DNA from: Crambe crambe
Taxonomy: Eukaryota; Porifera; Demospongiae; Poecilosclerida; Crambeidae
Direction: 5' to 3'
Assembly (NCBI GenBank): GCA_963924555.1
Contig: OZ004585.1
Location: forward strand, 6,771,488 to 6,835,487
Length of the DNA: 64,000 nt
The number at the start of each line of letters is the position of its first letter. Within the stretch, counting starts at the first letter, position 1. A program made the position numbers and the translations under genes. Shown in pieces: positions 25,359 to 54,900 of the stretch. The notes beneath the pieces are model-generated. The model was not told where the DNA came from, did not search any database, and was given only the letters and a program-made list of their open reading frames with translations.

Positions 25359-25516
25359 TACAACGTAATTACGTAACCGGTTATGCATGCGCACGTGCCG
25401 CGCCAGTAGATCTCAAGCTCAGCGCGTGATAACCACGTGCGCATTGTAAAACCCCTTACCCGTTTTTTTTTGTTTTTTGTTGTTTTTTCCTACTTAACTA
25501 GCTTAGTATGTAATTT

Positions 25517-25537
25517 GGGGGGGGGGGGGGGGGGGGA
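25517..25537. repeat. poly-G run
   Basis: About 20 consecutive G just downstream of the first TRAF gene. Similar runs occur at about 33518-33538 and 36090-36114. Confidence 0.9.
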
Positions 25538-25572
25538 CTAGCTAACAACAAAAATAAATGGTGTGTCATGTT

Positions 25573-27240
25573 TTAAATTAGCCAAGGCTTATTCATATCA
25601 GACACTGTAGCCTGAGACACCCGAATATAGAGACAATCATCAATGACATAATCATCAAATAAGGAATCATCATCATCAGAATCATCATCAGAATCATCAT
25701 CACCATCATCAAGCTTCAAAAGTTTTGTAACCCCCCATCCTACATTGTTCTTTCCATTATCAGCAGTGACTTTTCTATTCTTTGGACTTGATCGCCTCTC
25801 CATGAATCTAGCTACGCCTTCCTTGTGGTCAGAGTCACTCTCTTGGTTCAGTAGCTCAAACGAGATTGTCCCTCTGAATGGCCATTTTAGCTTCTCATCA
25901 AATTCACCACGCATGAGGCACACCATAACAGACACATGGGAACCGATAGCCTCATCAAGTCCATTGGCATATACTTTGATATATAACTTATACCCTTCAG
26001 AATGTGTATAAAAGGGAGGGCTGTCCCATTCCACACAGTTATCTCTCAGAAATTTAAATCTTTGCATCTGGAATACAACTGGAGGGATTTTAACTTCCAA
26101 TTTTTGAACACGATTATTGAGTAATTCAATTCTACCAAGAGCCATTGCCAAATGATCAACAGCCAAGTTATGAGTGGCTAGATTTTTTTTGAGGAGTTTT
26201 TTCTTGCAGCCAACCATTGAATAAGGACATGAGATAAGTTCCTGAGAACATTCTTCTGCGTGTTTCTCCATCTCTCTCAGTTCTCCTTGCCATGGACAAC
26301 CATATTCATTATAAGAACATTTGACTCGGAAAGATAAGATATCTCGCTCACCTGCATAAAAAGGGACAGCATAGCTACCAACCATCTAGGGTTTCCCTGG
26401 GATTTGGCCATGTGTCTAGGTGTCCAGGAATTAAGCCTAGGTGTCCAGGGATTTTATTGTGGTCAGTGGTTATAATAATAATAACACCAGTAGCTAAAAT
26501 AACTGGAATGCTTATATACTTCATATGTCTAATGACTGGTATTGAGTCTACAACCTCAACAACCATAATAATTTATGCATAGCTACTGTGAGACAACGTC
26601 ATTAATGAATGTTTGACATAATAGGATCTCCATTATGTCGAGCCTAGTACTATGCAATCTGCTTACCCACTCCAGAAAGGTTTACCAAAAGAAGAAGCAG
26701 GTACACATATCAGTGAAAATGTTATGATTATCATAATGAATCTAACCAATCAATTTGTAAACAAAATTGATGGGAAACTGGTTCATAAAATTTAGGCAAT
26801 TTTTTTTTGACCTGATAGCTAGTAGCTAAGTCGATTGTGAGGGGTGGGGATCATCTCAGCTAGGCTAAATTGTAGCTAGCTAGCTAGTAGCTATAAGCCT
26901 AGCTCAATTATGACATGTTGTGCCAGTCTACCCTTTAGCTAATAGGCAATCTGGTTAGATAATACCCTCTTGTTCACTCCCTTCCTTATATATAAAACTA
27001 ACTTCTTTTATCATGAAATCCAGAGCACTGTCTGCTCCTACAGTTGGAGCAGGTCGAAGCAAATCCACTGTTTTGTTGGTCAAGGCAATACTTGCATAGA
27101 ACCTTTCCACAGCATTGCGTCTGATGAGGATTTCGGGCCGGGTACTTGCAAATGAGACAGATCAAGGAGTCAGGAACCTCGTTTAGAAATTCACATTCAT
27201 AACCACCCTTAGACTTTGCCTCACGATCACTCACAGCCAT
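25573..27240 (-). CDS. RING-TRAF-MATH protein, TRAF-like 1
   Basis: Two exons, 27240-27003 and 26351-25573, join in phase to 338 aa. The first encodes an N-terminal RING finger (CLICKYPARNPHQTQCC, then CKYC and CSNC). The second encodes a TRAF-type zinc-finger region (GCPWQGELREMEKHAEEC), a short helical linker and a MATH domain (WDSPPFYTHSEGYKLYIKVY, then WPFRGTISFELLNQ) ending in NKPWLI. By family this is a TRAF-like E3 ubiquitin ligase acting as a cytoplasmic adaptor for receptor signalling. Compared with vertebrate TRAFs the zinc-finger array and coiled coil are short. The loop before the last MATH strands is expanded into an aspartate-rich run (DDGDDDSDDDSDDDD). The start fits the paralogues. 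Two NRF1-like palindromes lie 110-145 bp upstream. The 651-bp intron holds a repeat shared with 38790-38900. Confidence 0.88.
26388..26520. repeat. dispersed repeat, partner at 38790-38900
   Basis: The phrases built on 'gtgtccagggattttattgtggtcagtggttataa' recur in inverted orientation within an intron of the pleckstrin gene. It is a short interspersed non-coding element, here in the TRAF-like 1 intron. Confidence 0.6.
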
Positions 27241-27348
27241 GTCGGATCGGTGTTTCGATGCGTAGGTGGAGTATAAGAATTTTTTTTTTTTTTAATTTAT
27301 TTATTTATTTATTATTTTTTTTTTTTCTTGTAATTAAGTATAAGAATA

Positions 27349-27384
27349 CGCATGCGCGAGACTCGATAGATTATGCGCATGCGC
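27349..27384. promoter_or_regulatory. NRF1-like palindromes upstream of TRAF-like 1
   Basis: CGCATGCGCG (27349-27358) and TGCGCATGCGC (27374-27384) lie 109-144 bp upstream of the start at 27240. TGCGCATGCGC is the consensus of the NRF1 transcription factor, conserved across animals. The same 11-mer precedes TRAF-like 2 (29357-29367). Confidence 0.55.
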
Positions 27385-27708
27385 TCCGATGTCGGAAGTG
27401 TATAAAGACAACTTTGAACTTTTATTTAACAGTGTTTAGGAGTGAATTAAAATAAAAGAAAAAAGAAAAAAAAAGAATGACATGTCGACATGAGCAAGAT
27501 TTGTTTTGTGAGTCTTCAAGCAAAGTTAACTGATTGGTTACTATTCTAAAAAATAGGTGAACTGAATACAACACCTGGACGTCGGACATGCACAAAGTCC
27601 AAGGTACAATATTGACAAATATTGATAAACACATGCATGCACATGGTAACATTATTACAGAATCATACTTAACACATAAGCCAGAGCATTCCAATCAGAT
27701 ACTGTTGC

Positions 27709-29304
27709 TTAAGATACACGGATATACAAACAATCATTGCGTATATACTTTTCACCATCATCTTCATCATCATCCATGTCATACTTGAGAATGTTACCTC
27801 CCCATCCTGCAGTATTTTTGCCATCTTTGACACTAACCCTTTGATTTTTTCCACTCGTATAAGATTCCATAAATAGTGCTTTCCCTTCCTTGTGATCTTC
27901 GTCCTCACTTTGGTTTAGGATCTCAAATGAAATAGTCCCTCTGAAAGGCCACACCTGTGGTAACTTTGGAACAATTTATGAGCATGCTCAGTATTGTGTT
28001 TTGTCCAGCTAGCGCATTGCGCTATAGCTCTTAGCTCTAGCTTATTTAACCTCTGTATCACTTCCAGTCGCTGGCTGGTTTGATCTGATTTTTGTCAATA
28101 GTTTATACTGTCAGCTGAATAATAAGAAGTTATTGCTAATTAACATTGTGATACTATTGGAGAACATCACAACACCAAATCTTCATCAAATTCACCTTGC
28201 ATCACACAGATGTAGACTGATATGAATCCTTCTCCAATGATTCCATTGGGATATACCTTGACATACAATTTATAGCCTCTAAGATGAGTGTAGAAAGGAG
28301 GACTCTCCCAGTTTGTGTTATTTTCATGATACGACCTGAAATTAGGGACCAGTCTACATAATTTCAGGCATAATAGCTATAGGTACTAGCATAATGGTTG
28401 CATATTAGGTGAATTTTAAGGCAAAGTGTTAGGGTCAAAGAAGTTAGTCGTCTCATGAACCATTATTTATAACCATGTATCATTGGAATGCATGCAATTA
28501 TCAGCTAGCTACAAACATGGCTGAACAACCTTTAAACTGAGTTAAGTGTGTGTGAAGAAGAAAACTTTGATTTCTCAGAAGATTATGGGCACAATTGAGA
28601 GAATAATGGGCATAATTGAAAGCGGAATTGCTCAAAAGCATAAAATTACCATAATAGACTGATACCTACCTGAAATCTTTCATTTTAAAGACAATAGGAG
28701 GTCAGGTCACCTCTGCTTTTGCCAGACGATCATTCAGCAACTCGATTTTCTCCACAGCCATTGCCAAATGGTCCACATCTGATTTATGAGCAGCTACAGT
28801 TTTCTTCAGAAGCATTTGCTCACAGCCAACAGCCTCATAAGGACAGGATATCACTTCTTGAGAGCACTCTTTAGCATGTTTCTCCATTTCTCTCAGTTCT
28901 CCCTTCCATGAGCAACCACAGTCATTGTTAATGCACTCCACTTGAAGAGATAAGATATCTCGTTCACCTATGAAGGACATGAATCAACTGAATCAGAACT
29001 TTAAAGCAGCTTGCTAGCTAGATAGTTAGGTAAGAATTTCAATCATAATACGCTACTGACCTCGTTTATCTTGAAATCCAGAGCAATCCCTGCTTCTGCA
29101 ATTGGAACAAGACGGGCGATATCTTTCTCTGTTCTGCTCATCCAAACAGTATTTACAGAAAACCTTTCCACAACATTTCACCTGGTACGGATTTCGAGCT
29201 GGGTACTTACAAATAGGACATACCAAGGAGTCGGGGACCTCACTCAAGAATTGGCATTCGTAACCACTCTCCGTTTCCCCTTCACTGTCGGACTCGTCTC
29301 CCAT
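27709..29304 (-). pseudogene. RING-TRAF-MATH paralogue with in-frame stops, TRAF-like 2
   Basis: Exons 29304-29061, 28967-28670, 28335-28176 and 27954-27709 join in phase and align with TRAF-like 1 from RING through MATH. Homology continues through a TGA at 28702-28704, just before PPIVFKMKDF. A TAA at 27709-27711 (CAA in the paralogue frame) ends the last exon early: the conserved ATVSD continuation is still readable beyond it. The first stop would leave RING plus TRAF zinc fingers (about 170 aa) without MATH. Either this is a recent pseudogene or the truncated adaptor is expressed. The splice sites are intact, although the exon 3 donor (GTGTTG) is weak. The MATH part has two introns where TRAF-like 1 has none. 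Confidence 0.75.
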
Positions 29305-29356
29305 TATTTCGGAAGGGGGGTGTGTGACCTCGATCAAGCGTAGGAGAGGCAACATA

Positions 29357-29367
29357 TGCGCATGCGC
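29357..29367. promoter_or_regulatory. NRF1-like palindrome upstream of TRAF-like 2
   Basis: A perfect TGCGCATGCGC lies 53 bp upstream of the start at 29304, in the 82-bp gap before the stop codon of TRAF-like 3. In so short a gap it is the best promoter candidate for TRAF-like 2. Confidence 0.55.
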
Positions 29368-29386
29368 AATAGATTAAATTAATGAT

Positions 29387-32300
29387 CTAAATTAGCCATG
29401 GCTTGTTACTGTCTAGGACTTCTACTCTACAAACACGAATGAACACACAATCTCTATCATCATACAAGTCCATATCAGCAGTATTCAACTGAGGAAAGAA
29501 AATAAACTTCCACCCAACTTTACTCTTTCCCTGAGCTGCAGTCACTCTCCTGTTCCGGTCACTATCACGTCGCTCCAAGAACTTTGCCTCCCCTAACTCA
29601 TGATCATCATCAGAAAATTGGTTGAGCATACCGAAATGAATGATGCCTCTAAACGGCCAAATTAAATGGTCATCATATTCTCCATGCATGAGACAAACTT
29701 CAACTGATAAAGACCGACCGCTACAGTCCACTTTCAAATATAATTTATATCCTTTGGGCTGGGAGTAAAATGGAGGACTCTCCCATATGATTTTGTTCTC
29801 TCTGTGGCGTGTGAGATTGGATAACTTAAAAACCACAGGTGGGAGATTGCAAGGTGAATGACTACTCTGACTTCCTACATTCCCTCTCAATTCCAATGCT
29901 TGCAAACGTTCAGCGAGAGAATTCACTTTCTGAATAGCCATTTTCAAGTGCTCTGTGCTGCATTCCTCTTCATGTACAGTCAGTTTCTTTTTCGCCATCT
30001 TAGCCTTGCAGCCGAGAGAGGAGTATTTGCAAGCCGAAAGTTCACTGGAACACTTGGTAAGGTGCATTCCCAGCTGACTGAGTTCTCCTGTCCAACTGCA
30101 GCCACCATCATGATGAAGACATTTGACTGTTAGAGACTGGAGCTCCCGATTACCTGCAGTGAGGATTATAACTCTTTGAAATGATCTGTCAGACCATGGG
30201 AAGAGTTGATCAGCCATATTAGCCTTTAAATAGATACATTCAATGAGGTGTATAACATACAATGGATAGAACCAGTCCATAGCTAAAATCGAAATGGATA
30301 AAAGTGAAAAATTGATCATTTAATGAATGGAGGTAACCAGCACATCACAGTGGGACTTCTTAATACCTCCTTTCCTATAGAGACAATGGGACAATGGACC
30401 CCGATAAGGTATTAAGCATGTAAACATGGTGTCCAACAGGTGAATTACATGTAAACATGGTGTCCAACAGGTGAATTACATGTAAACATGGTGCCCAACA
30501 GGTGAATTACATGTAAACATGGTGTCCAACAGGTGAATTACATGTAAACATGGTGTCCAACAGGTGAATTACATGTAAACATGGTGTCCAACAGGTGAAT
30601 TACATGTAAACATGGTGTCCAACAGGTGAATTACATGTAAACATGGTGTCTAACAGGTGTTTTAAACATAAATTAGACATAATGGGTGCTGATACATCTG
30701 TCCACATGTATGCAGTTGCTCAAAGAGTGCCTGATGAAAATACAACAAATTTGAACAACGCTACATCTCAAAGCCTGTTTGGATTCTACGGTTAACTTCT
30801 GCAAGACCATATAATTTATGCAAAAATAGTTGATAGCAAGTGGTCATAAAAAAATGTAATAGTAAATGATGTGGTCACAGTACTACTACCCATAAATTTC
30901 CAGTATGATACAAGATGAAATGTGTGAAAGAACTAAGCCAAAAATTTGCTCATCTGAGTAGATGAACAAAAATTAAAGAGGCTGTAATTTCAGATGGTCA
31001 TGAAAATTAAAAACAAGACTAGAGTTCAATGCCCCACTGTAATAAGCTTATACTCGTTTCAGCTGGTTAGGATCATTAATTTTCGTGCAATCTATATCCA
31101 GCAGGATTGAATTAACTTGGAGGCGAAGCCAGCAAGAAAAACATGCAATCAAGCCACCAAAAGAGCGTTCCTTATGCTATCAGCATTATGGCTTCAAGAA
31201 AACAAGTATGAAATATGCTAGCAAAATGTGTCGAATAAGCTGGGGCAATAAACTAGAGGTAAAAAATAGGGATAAGAAATAGTTGACCAAAAATCAGCCA
31301 CTGAATTCAAGAGATTGGTGAGAGATAGTTTTATCTCTTGCCATTATAGAGAGCTTCATATCTCGGGAAGAATTGTTCATTTCCCTCATGTTTGGTATGT
31401 GTGGTAATGCATGTTTGGAGTTTCAAGACATCTTTTCATAGAGATTGGCTTCCTTGGCAACCATAGTGGGTGCGGTTGTCAGACCACCCTTAATCAGCAG
31501 GATTTTAGACAGCTGCTACCGGGGGGGGGGGGAGGGAGAGAGAGAGAGAGAGAGGACAAGCTTTTTGCAAAATTGGCTTGCAAAGCTCCAAAATAGACGC
31601 ACAGTAAAGAATGTAATTAACCTGATATTTGACAGGCTGTTTTATTTTCCCTGGACACAAGAAAGATCCAGTTGCTAGAAAGCAAACCAGTTTTAGCTAG
31701 CTGGGCTTTGAAATTCAGGTAACAAATTAAATCTCAAAAACAGGATGGGAATGGATTGGGTTCAGTCGCTTTTGAGATATCTACCTGTTAGATCTATCTA
31801 ACAGTCCAGGTTGGGTCTGCTCAAAGCATGGAATGGCTGAAAGTCAAATGTGCCTACTCAGCAATAATTGGCATTTAGCACTGGTAGTGTTTGTGGTTAA
31901 ATAGTGTTTGTGGTCAATTAGTGCTAGTATGTATGGATTATAGATTAAGTGGTTACTCATCACTCACTTTTCTTGTCCGAAAAGCTCTTCCACTTTCCCT
32001 TTCTGCAGTTTGGGCATGCTCGGTGGGCTGACCTCTTCAGCTTCCGAAGACAAGTCCTACAAAATACCTTTCCACAGCAGTCCACTTGCTGGGGATCACG
32101 TGCAGCTGAAGTACAGATGAGACACTGGAGTTCGTCTGGAATCTCGCTCACAAACTGGTATTCAGTATCATCACCTTCTTCTTCTTCTTCCTTTTTTACT
32201 CGAGCACGTGGCCCCGGCCCCAGTCTTAGTACATGTTCTAGCAATTCTGGTGAGACAGGAGAGAGCGTCTCGCGCGCCAAGCCGTAGAAGTCTTCACCGT

Positions 32301-32400
32301 CGTAGTAAGGGTATTCATCGGAGTCAGATAACAGCCCAAAAGGATACGCCGGGCCATCATCAAAAGCATCAAAACCTCGATCAAAACCTCCAGTCGCCAT
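29387..32400 (-). CDS. RING-TRAF-MATH protein, TRAF-like 3
   Basis: Two exons, 32400-31968 and 30153-29387, join in phase (SDKK-S-NRELQ) to 399 aa. An acidic N-terminus (about 95 aa, including a KKEEEEEGDD run) precedes a RING finger (CLICTSAARDPQQVDCCGKV, then CRTC and CPNC). TRAF zinc fingers follow (GCSWTGELSQLGMH; CKYSSLGCKAKM), then a helical linker and a MATH domain (WESPPFYSQPKGYKLYLKV; WPFRGIIHFGMLNQ) ending NKPWLI, as in TRAF-like 1. The family role is E3 ligase or adaptor. It lacks the aspartate run of its neighbour. The 1.8-kb intron contains a 31-bp minisatellite. Its start codon lies 145 bp from the divergently transcribed pleckstrin gene. Confidence 0.9.
30418..30660. repeat. 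31-bp minisatellite, about 8 copies
   Basis: The unit 'catgtaaacatggtgtccaa' plus 'caggtgaatta' repeats about eight times with near-identity, in the TRAF-like 3 intron. There are no spacers, so it is not CRISPR-like. Confidence 0.92.
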
Positions 32401-32545
32401 TTTGAATGTCTTGCACTCTGACCTAAGCTTAATTACTCATGCGTGCAGAATAAGAGGCGTGTCTGCGGACTCATTAAAATTCCTAAAGTTAACCGTTATT
32501 GTATTGCAGCGAACTAAGAGACTAGAGACTGAGACACCCATGTAA
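32401..32545. promoter_or_regulatory. 145-bp divergent promoter interval
   Basis: The start codons of TRAF-like 3 (minus) and pleckstrin (plus) are separated by 145 bp, so both 5' regions and core promoters must fit here or inside first exons. No TATA box is evident. Shared regulation of the two genes is an inference from spacing only. Confidence 0.5.
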
Positions 32546-40978
<8,433 letters not shown>

Positions 40979-41631
40979 TCTATACAAGAAAATACAGACT
41001 TGATTTTTTTTTTCTCTCATCATTACACTAACTTCTGACTTACTCTTAAAGTCTATATAGCTTCAGTCTTTTTATATCTCTGACAATTTTTAATCCCTAA
41101 TAATTATTCTCTGAAAAGCAATTTCAGTGAAACTTCAAATTTCAAAAGAGGACAAACTCTCAACAAAGGATGATCTGAGAGTAGTACCTTTGTGAACCCA
41201 CAGGTCTATACACTGATGCGCCAGGTGCCACTTACATAGCGTAATGTAGCTTATTAATCAGTTTATGAGATCAGGGGTGTATCCACCACTCCAGTTGGTC
41301 TGGTTTTCACCGGACCACTTTTATACAAAATACCACACCATTTTTGCAAAATCCACATAACTTTACTGATGGCATAGCCACCCGAAAATTTCCACGACCA
41401 AAATTCTGTGGATACACACACCCCTGTGAAATAATGTCTATAATGACGGAACTTTTGCAGTGCAAATAAATGGAAGAAAGTACAGAACCCCTAATATTAC
41501 AATGATAAAAAAATTATTAAAAATACACACACTACTTATTATTATTATTATTAAAGTGTATATACATCATCATCATTAAATGTTTGCTTGTTTGTTTGTA
41601 TACATGTAAAGGATTCCTTCTATGTGTCTGG
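40979..41631. other. convergent 3' intergenic interval
   Basis: Separates the 3' ends of pleckstrin and the SLC26 gene. It holds a possible MITE (41272-41426) and an ATT/ATC-rich stretch near 41530-41575. No gene is seen. Confidence 0.6.
41272..41426. mobile_element. MITE-like element, CAGGGGTGTATCC ends
   Basis: Starts CAGGGGTGTATCCAC and ends GTGGATACACACACCCCTG, 155 bp, with inverted ends of about 15 bp. The flanks show no clear duplication. It is possibly a distant relative of the CAGGG/CCCTG family. Confidence 0.6.
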
Positions 41632-51702
<10,071 letters not shown>

Positions 51703-51976
51703 CGGCCCAGCGCAGCTTTTTGTTTGTTTTTTAGGGGGCGTGACCATAAAATGATTTAATTATTAAACCATCAAAATGTTTTTACACATTAATTTTGTTT
51801 AGTATGGCTTAGATGATGGATGATTGCGCTGGAATCTTCTATATACATGCACTGATAAATTGCAAATTAATAAATACTCATAAATTAAATATGTGACAAG
51901 CAATTATTATACCTAATATTATGGTGAGTGACAGGTGAGTGTAATTAGATAAAGTCATGTGACAGTCATGTGAAGA

Positions 51977-54900
51977 TCATGTGCGCTGAACTCTAATATA
52001 TGAGTAGAGAGGTGGGAGACTATATTCAGGGGGAGGACCATCTGGTGGTGGTGATGGAGAAAATCGTTCCAATCTTGACACGCCCCCATGAATGGGGGAG
52101 GGGACAAGCTCGTACTCTCCATCAGGTTCATCTATATCGGATCCTTCTTCTTCTAAAAGTAGGTGTGCCCCTTCTGCCCTCTCGGGGGGCCCTTGCACCC
52201 GATTAATGAAACGAGGGAGATCACTAGCCAAGATGATCGGTCTGCCTCGTCGAGGAGGGAGGTCTAATTCATCTGGCAGAATCACAGGTCTTCGATTTAA
52301 GAATGTCTTCTCTCCGTCATGTATGTCCGTTATCAAAAGCTTCCTCTCTGACCTTCTCCTTCTGTACAATCCGAAGGCCAAGAAACTTGCCAAGAGGCAC
52401 AAGAGAGCCACAACAGCTATGGGGACCAAAATAGAGAGAAGGAGAAGCAGCCCTCGTCGTTCAGGCCGTACCCTCTGGGTCACAGGAGGATTCACAACAG
52501 TCGCATTACAGGGTCCATTTATAAATGGCATTTTTGTTGGGATGAAAGGAGAAATGGAACTGATGAATGTCGAAGTGTACCCCACATTGTTGACATATAT
52601 GGTTGAAACCCATTCCAGGAATTCCATGCAGTTGGAAATGGAAAGATTGCTGTACGTGATGGCCACACTCCCATTCCTGAAACCACTAATGTAAGTTATG
52701 CCTGGATCTGGAATTCCACTTGAATGAGAGGAGAGGAGAGATACGAGCTGAAGTCGGGAAGAGAGATTTTGGCTGAAGGTAAGAAAGTTGCCTTCGATGA
52801 AGAATGTCAGGAAATTGAGGACTGGGGGAGATCGGGGGTAAACTCGTACCACGATGAAATCGTGTGCCCTTCCTCCATTGCCATCATCTGCTTGTAAGAG
52901 AAAAACATGCTCCGTGATTTTATCTCCAATGAGTTGTTCTGTTAGGGGCAAACCCTCAATTCCCTGGTTTCTAAGTTGAATCCAGGTAGTGTTTTGAAGA
53001 GGATCAGCATTGGCATCAAGTAGTGTTAGTATCAACGTATCAGAATCAGGATCATGGAATATCTGATCAGACAGCGTGTATTGAAATAACAAACCTTCAG
53101 TGACTACAAATAGAGTACCAAGGGGGTTGAGCAAAATCGGGGGGTTATTTGGAGGGGGGATTTCACAGAGAGTGCCAGAATAACTGCTGGTACAATTACA
53201 GCTAAATTCCCCCCGAGGCAAGGAATTACAAGATGCATTGTTTAGACAAGGATTCAATTCACAACCATCAATTTCTTCATTGCATGTTGCCCCCCGAAAA
53301 CCTTGGGGGCAAGAGCAGTTGTAGTCATCGAATGATAACATTAAACATGTAGCATTGTTGAAGCAGGGAGTCTCATCACAGGGGTCGATTTCTATTTCAC
53401 ACAGCCCCCCAGTCAATCCCTGGGGGCAAGAACAAGTGAAGTTCTCAAAAGACTGTCTTATGCACGTAGCATTGTTGACGCAGGGAATCCTGTCACAGGG
53501 GTCAATTTCTATTTCACACTGACCCCCAGTGAATCCTTGGGAACAAGAACAAGTGAAGTTGTCGAAAGACTGTCTTACACATGTAGCATTATTGAAGCAG
53601 GGGGTCTCATTACAGGGGTCAATTTCTATCTCACACAGACTCCCAGTGAATCCTTGGGGACAAGAACAAGTGAAGCTCTCAAATGATTGTCTTGTGCATG
53701 TAGCATTGTTGAAGCAGGGGGTCTCATTACAGGGGTCAATTTCTATATCGCACAGGCCCCCAGTGAATCCTTGGGAACAGGAACAAGTGAAATTCTCGAA
53801 AGACTGTCTTGCACATGTAGCATTGTTGAAGCAGGGGGTCTCATTACAGGGGTCAATTTCTATTTCACACTGACCCCCAGTGAATCCTTGGGGACAAGAA
53901 CAAGTGAAGCTCTCAAAAGACTGTCTTGCACATGTAGCATTGTTAAAGCAGGGCATCTCATCACAGGGGTCAATTTCTATATCACACAGGCCCCCAGTGA
54001 ATCCTTGGGAACAAAAACAAGTGAAATTCTCGAAAGACTGTCTTGCACATGTAGCATTATTGAAGCAGGGGGTCTCATCACAGGGGTCAATTACTATCTC
54101 ACACAGACCCCCTGTCAATCCTTGGGGACAAGAACAAGTGAAGTCTTCAAATGATTGTCTCGAGCAGGTAGCATTATTAAAGCAGGGCATCTCATCACAG
54201 GGGTCAATTTCTATCTCACACAAGCCCCCAGTGAATCCTTGGGAACAAGAACAAGTGAAATTCTCGAAAGACTGTCTTGCACATGTAGCATTATTAAAGC
54301 AGGGCATCTCATCACAGGGGTCAATTTCTATCTCACACAGCCCCCCAGTGAATCCTTGGGGACAAGAACAAGTGAAGCTCTCAAATGACCGTCTTGTGCA
54401 AGTAGCATTATTGAAGCAGGGTGTTTGATCACAGGGGTCAATTTGTACATCACACAGACTCCCGGTGAAACCATCTGGACACAGACAGGTGAAATTCTCA
54501 CTGGATAGTGGAATACATGTGCCATTGTTGAAGCAAGAGGCAGTGTCACAAGGATTCAATGGAGTTTCACACCTATTCCCTGTCAAGTCATCAGGACACA
54601 AGCACAAAAACTGGTTGGAAGAAATGGTGACACAGGTACCATTCCCACATGGGGATGGATCACAAGGATTCACTTCTTCCTCGCAGAGGTTGCCCCGGAA
54701 ACCATTAGGGCACGTGCAGTTAGAGTTATTGGGACTGAGGATGTTGCAGGAACCGTTGTTCAAGCAAGGATTTGGTTCACAAGGGTTAGTCTCATCTTGA
54801 CAGAGAAGACCCCCATAGCCTTGTGGACAAAAACATCTGAAGGAGTCTAAAGATGATGTGAAACATGTTCCATTGTTCAAACAAGGGTTTGAATCACAAA

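Noticed and set aside
28702-28704. TGA in TRAF-like 2 as a selenocysteine codon
   Set aside because: The paralogue has no Cys at this position, no SECIS-like hairpin was seen, and a second stop lies downstream; simple nonsense is more likely.
30418-30660. CRISPR-like array of 31-bp repeats
   Set aside because: Units are head-to-tail without unique spacers, inside an intron of a eukaryotic gene; it is a minisatellite.
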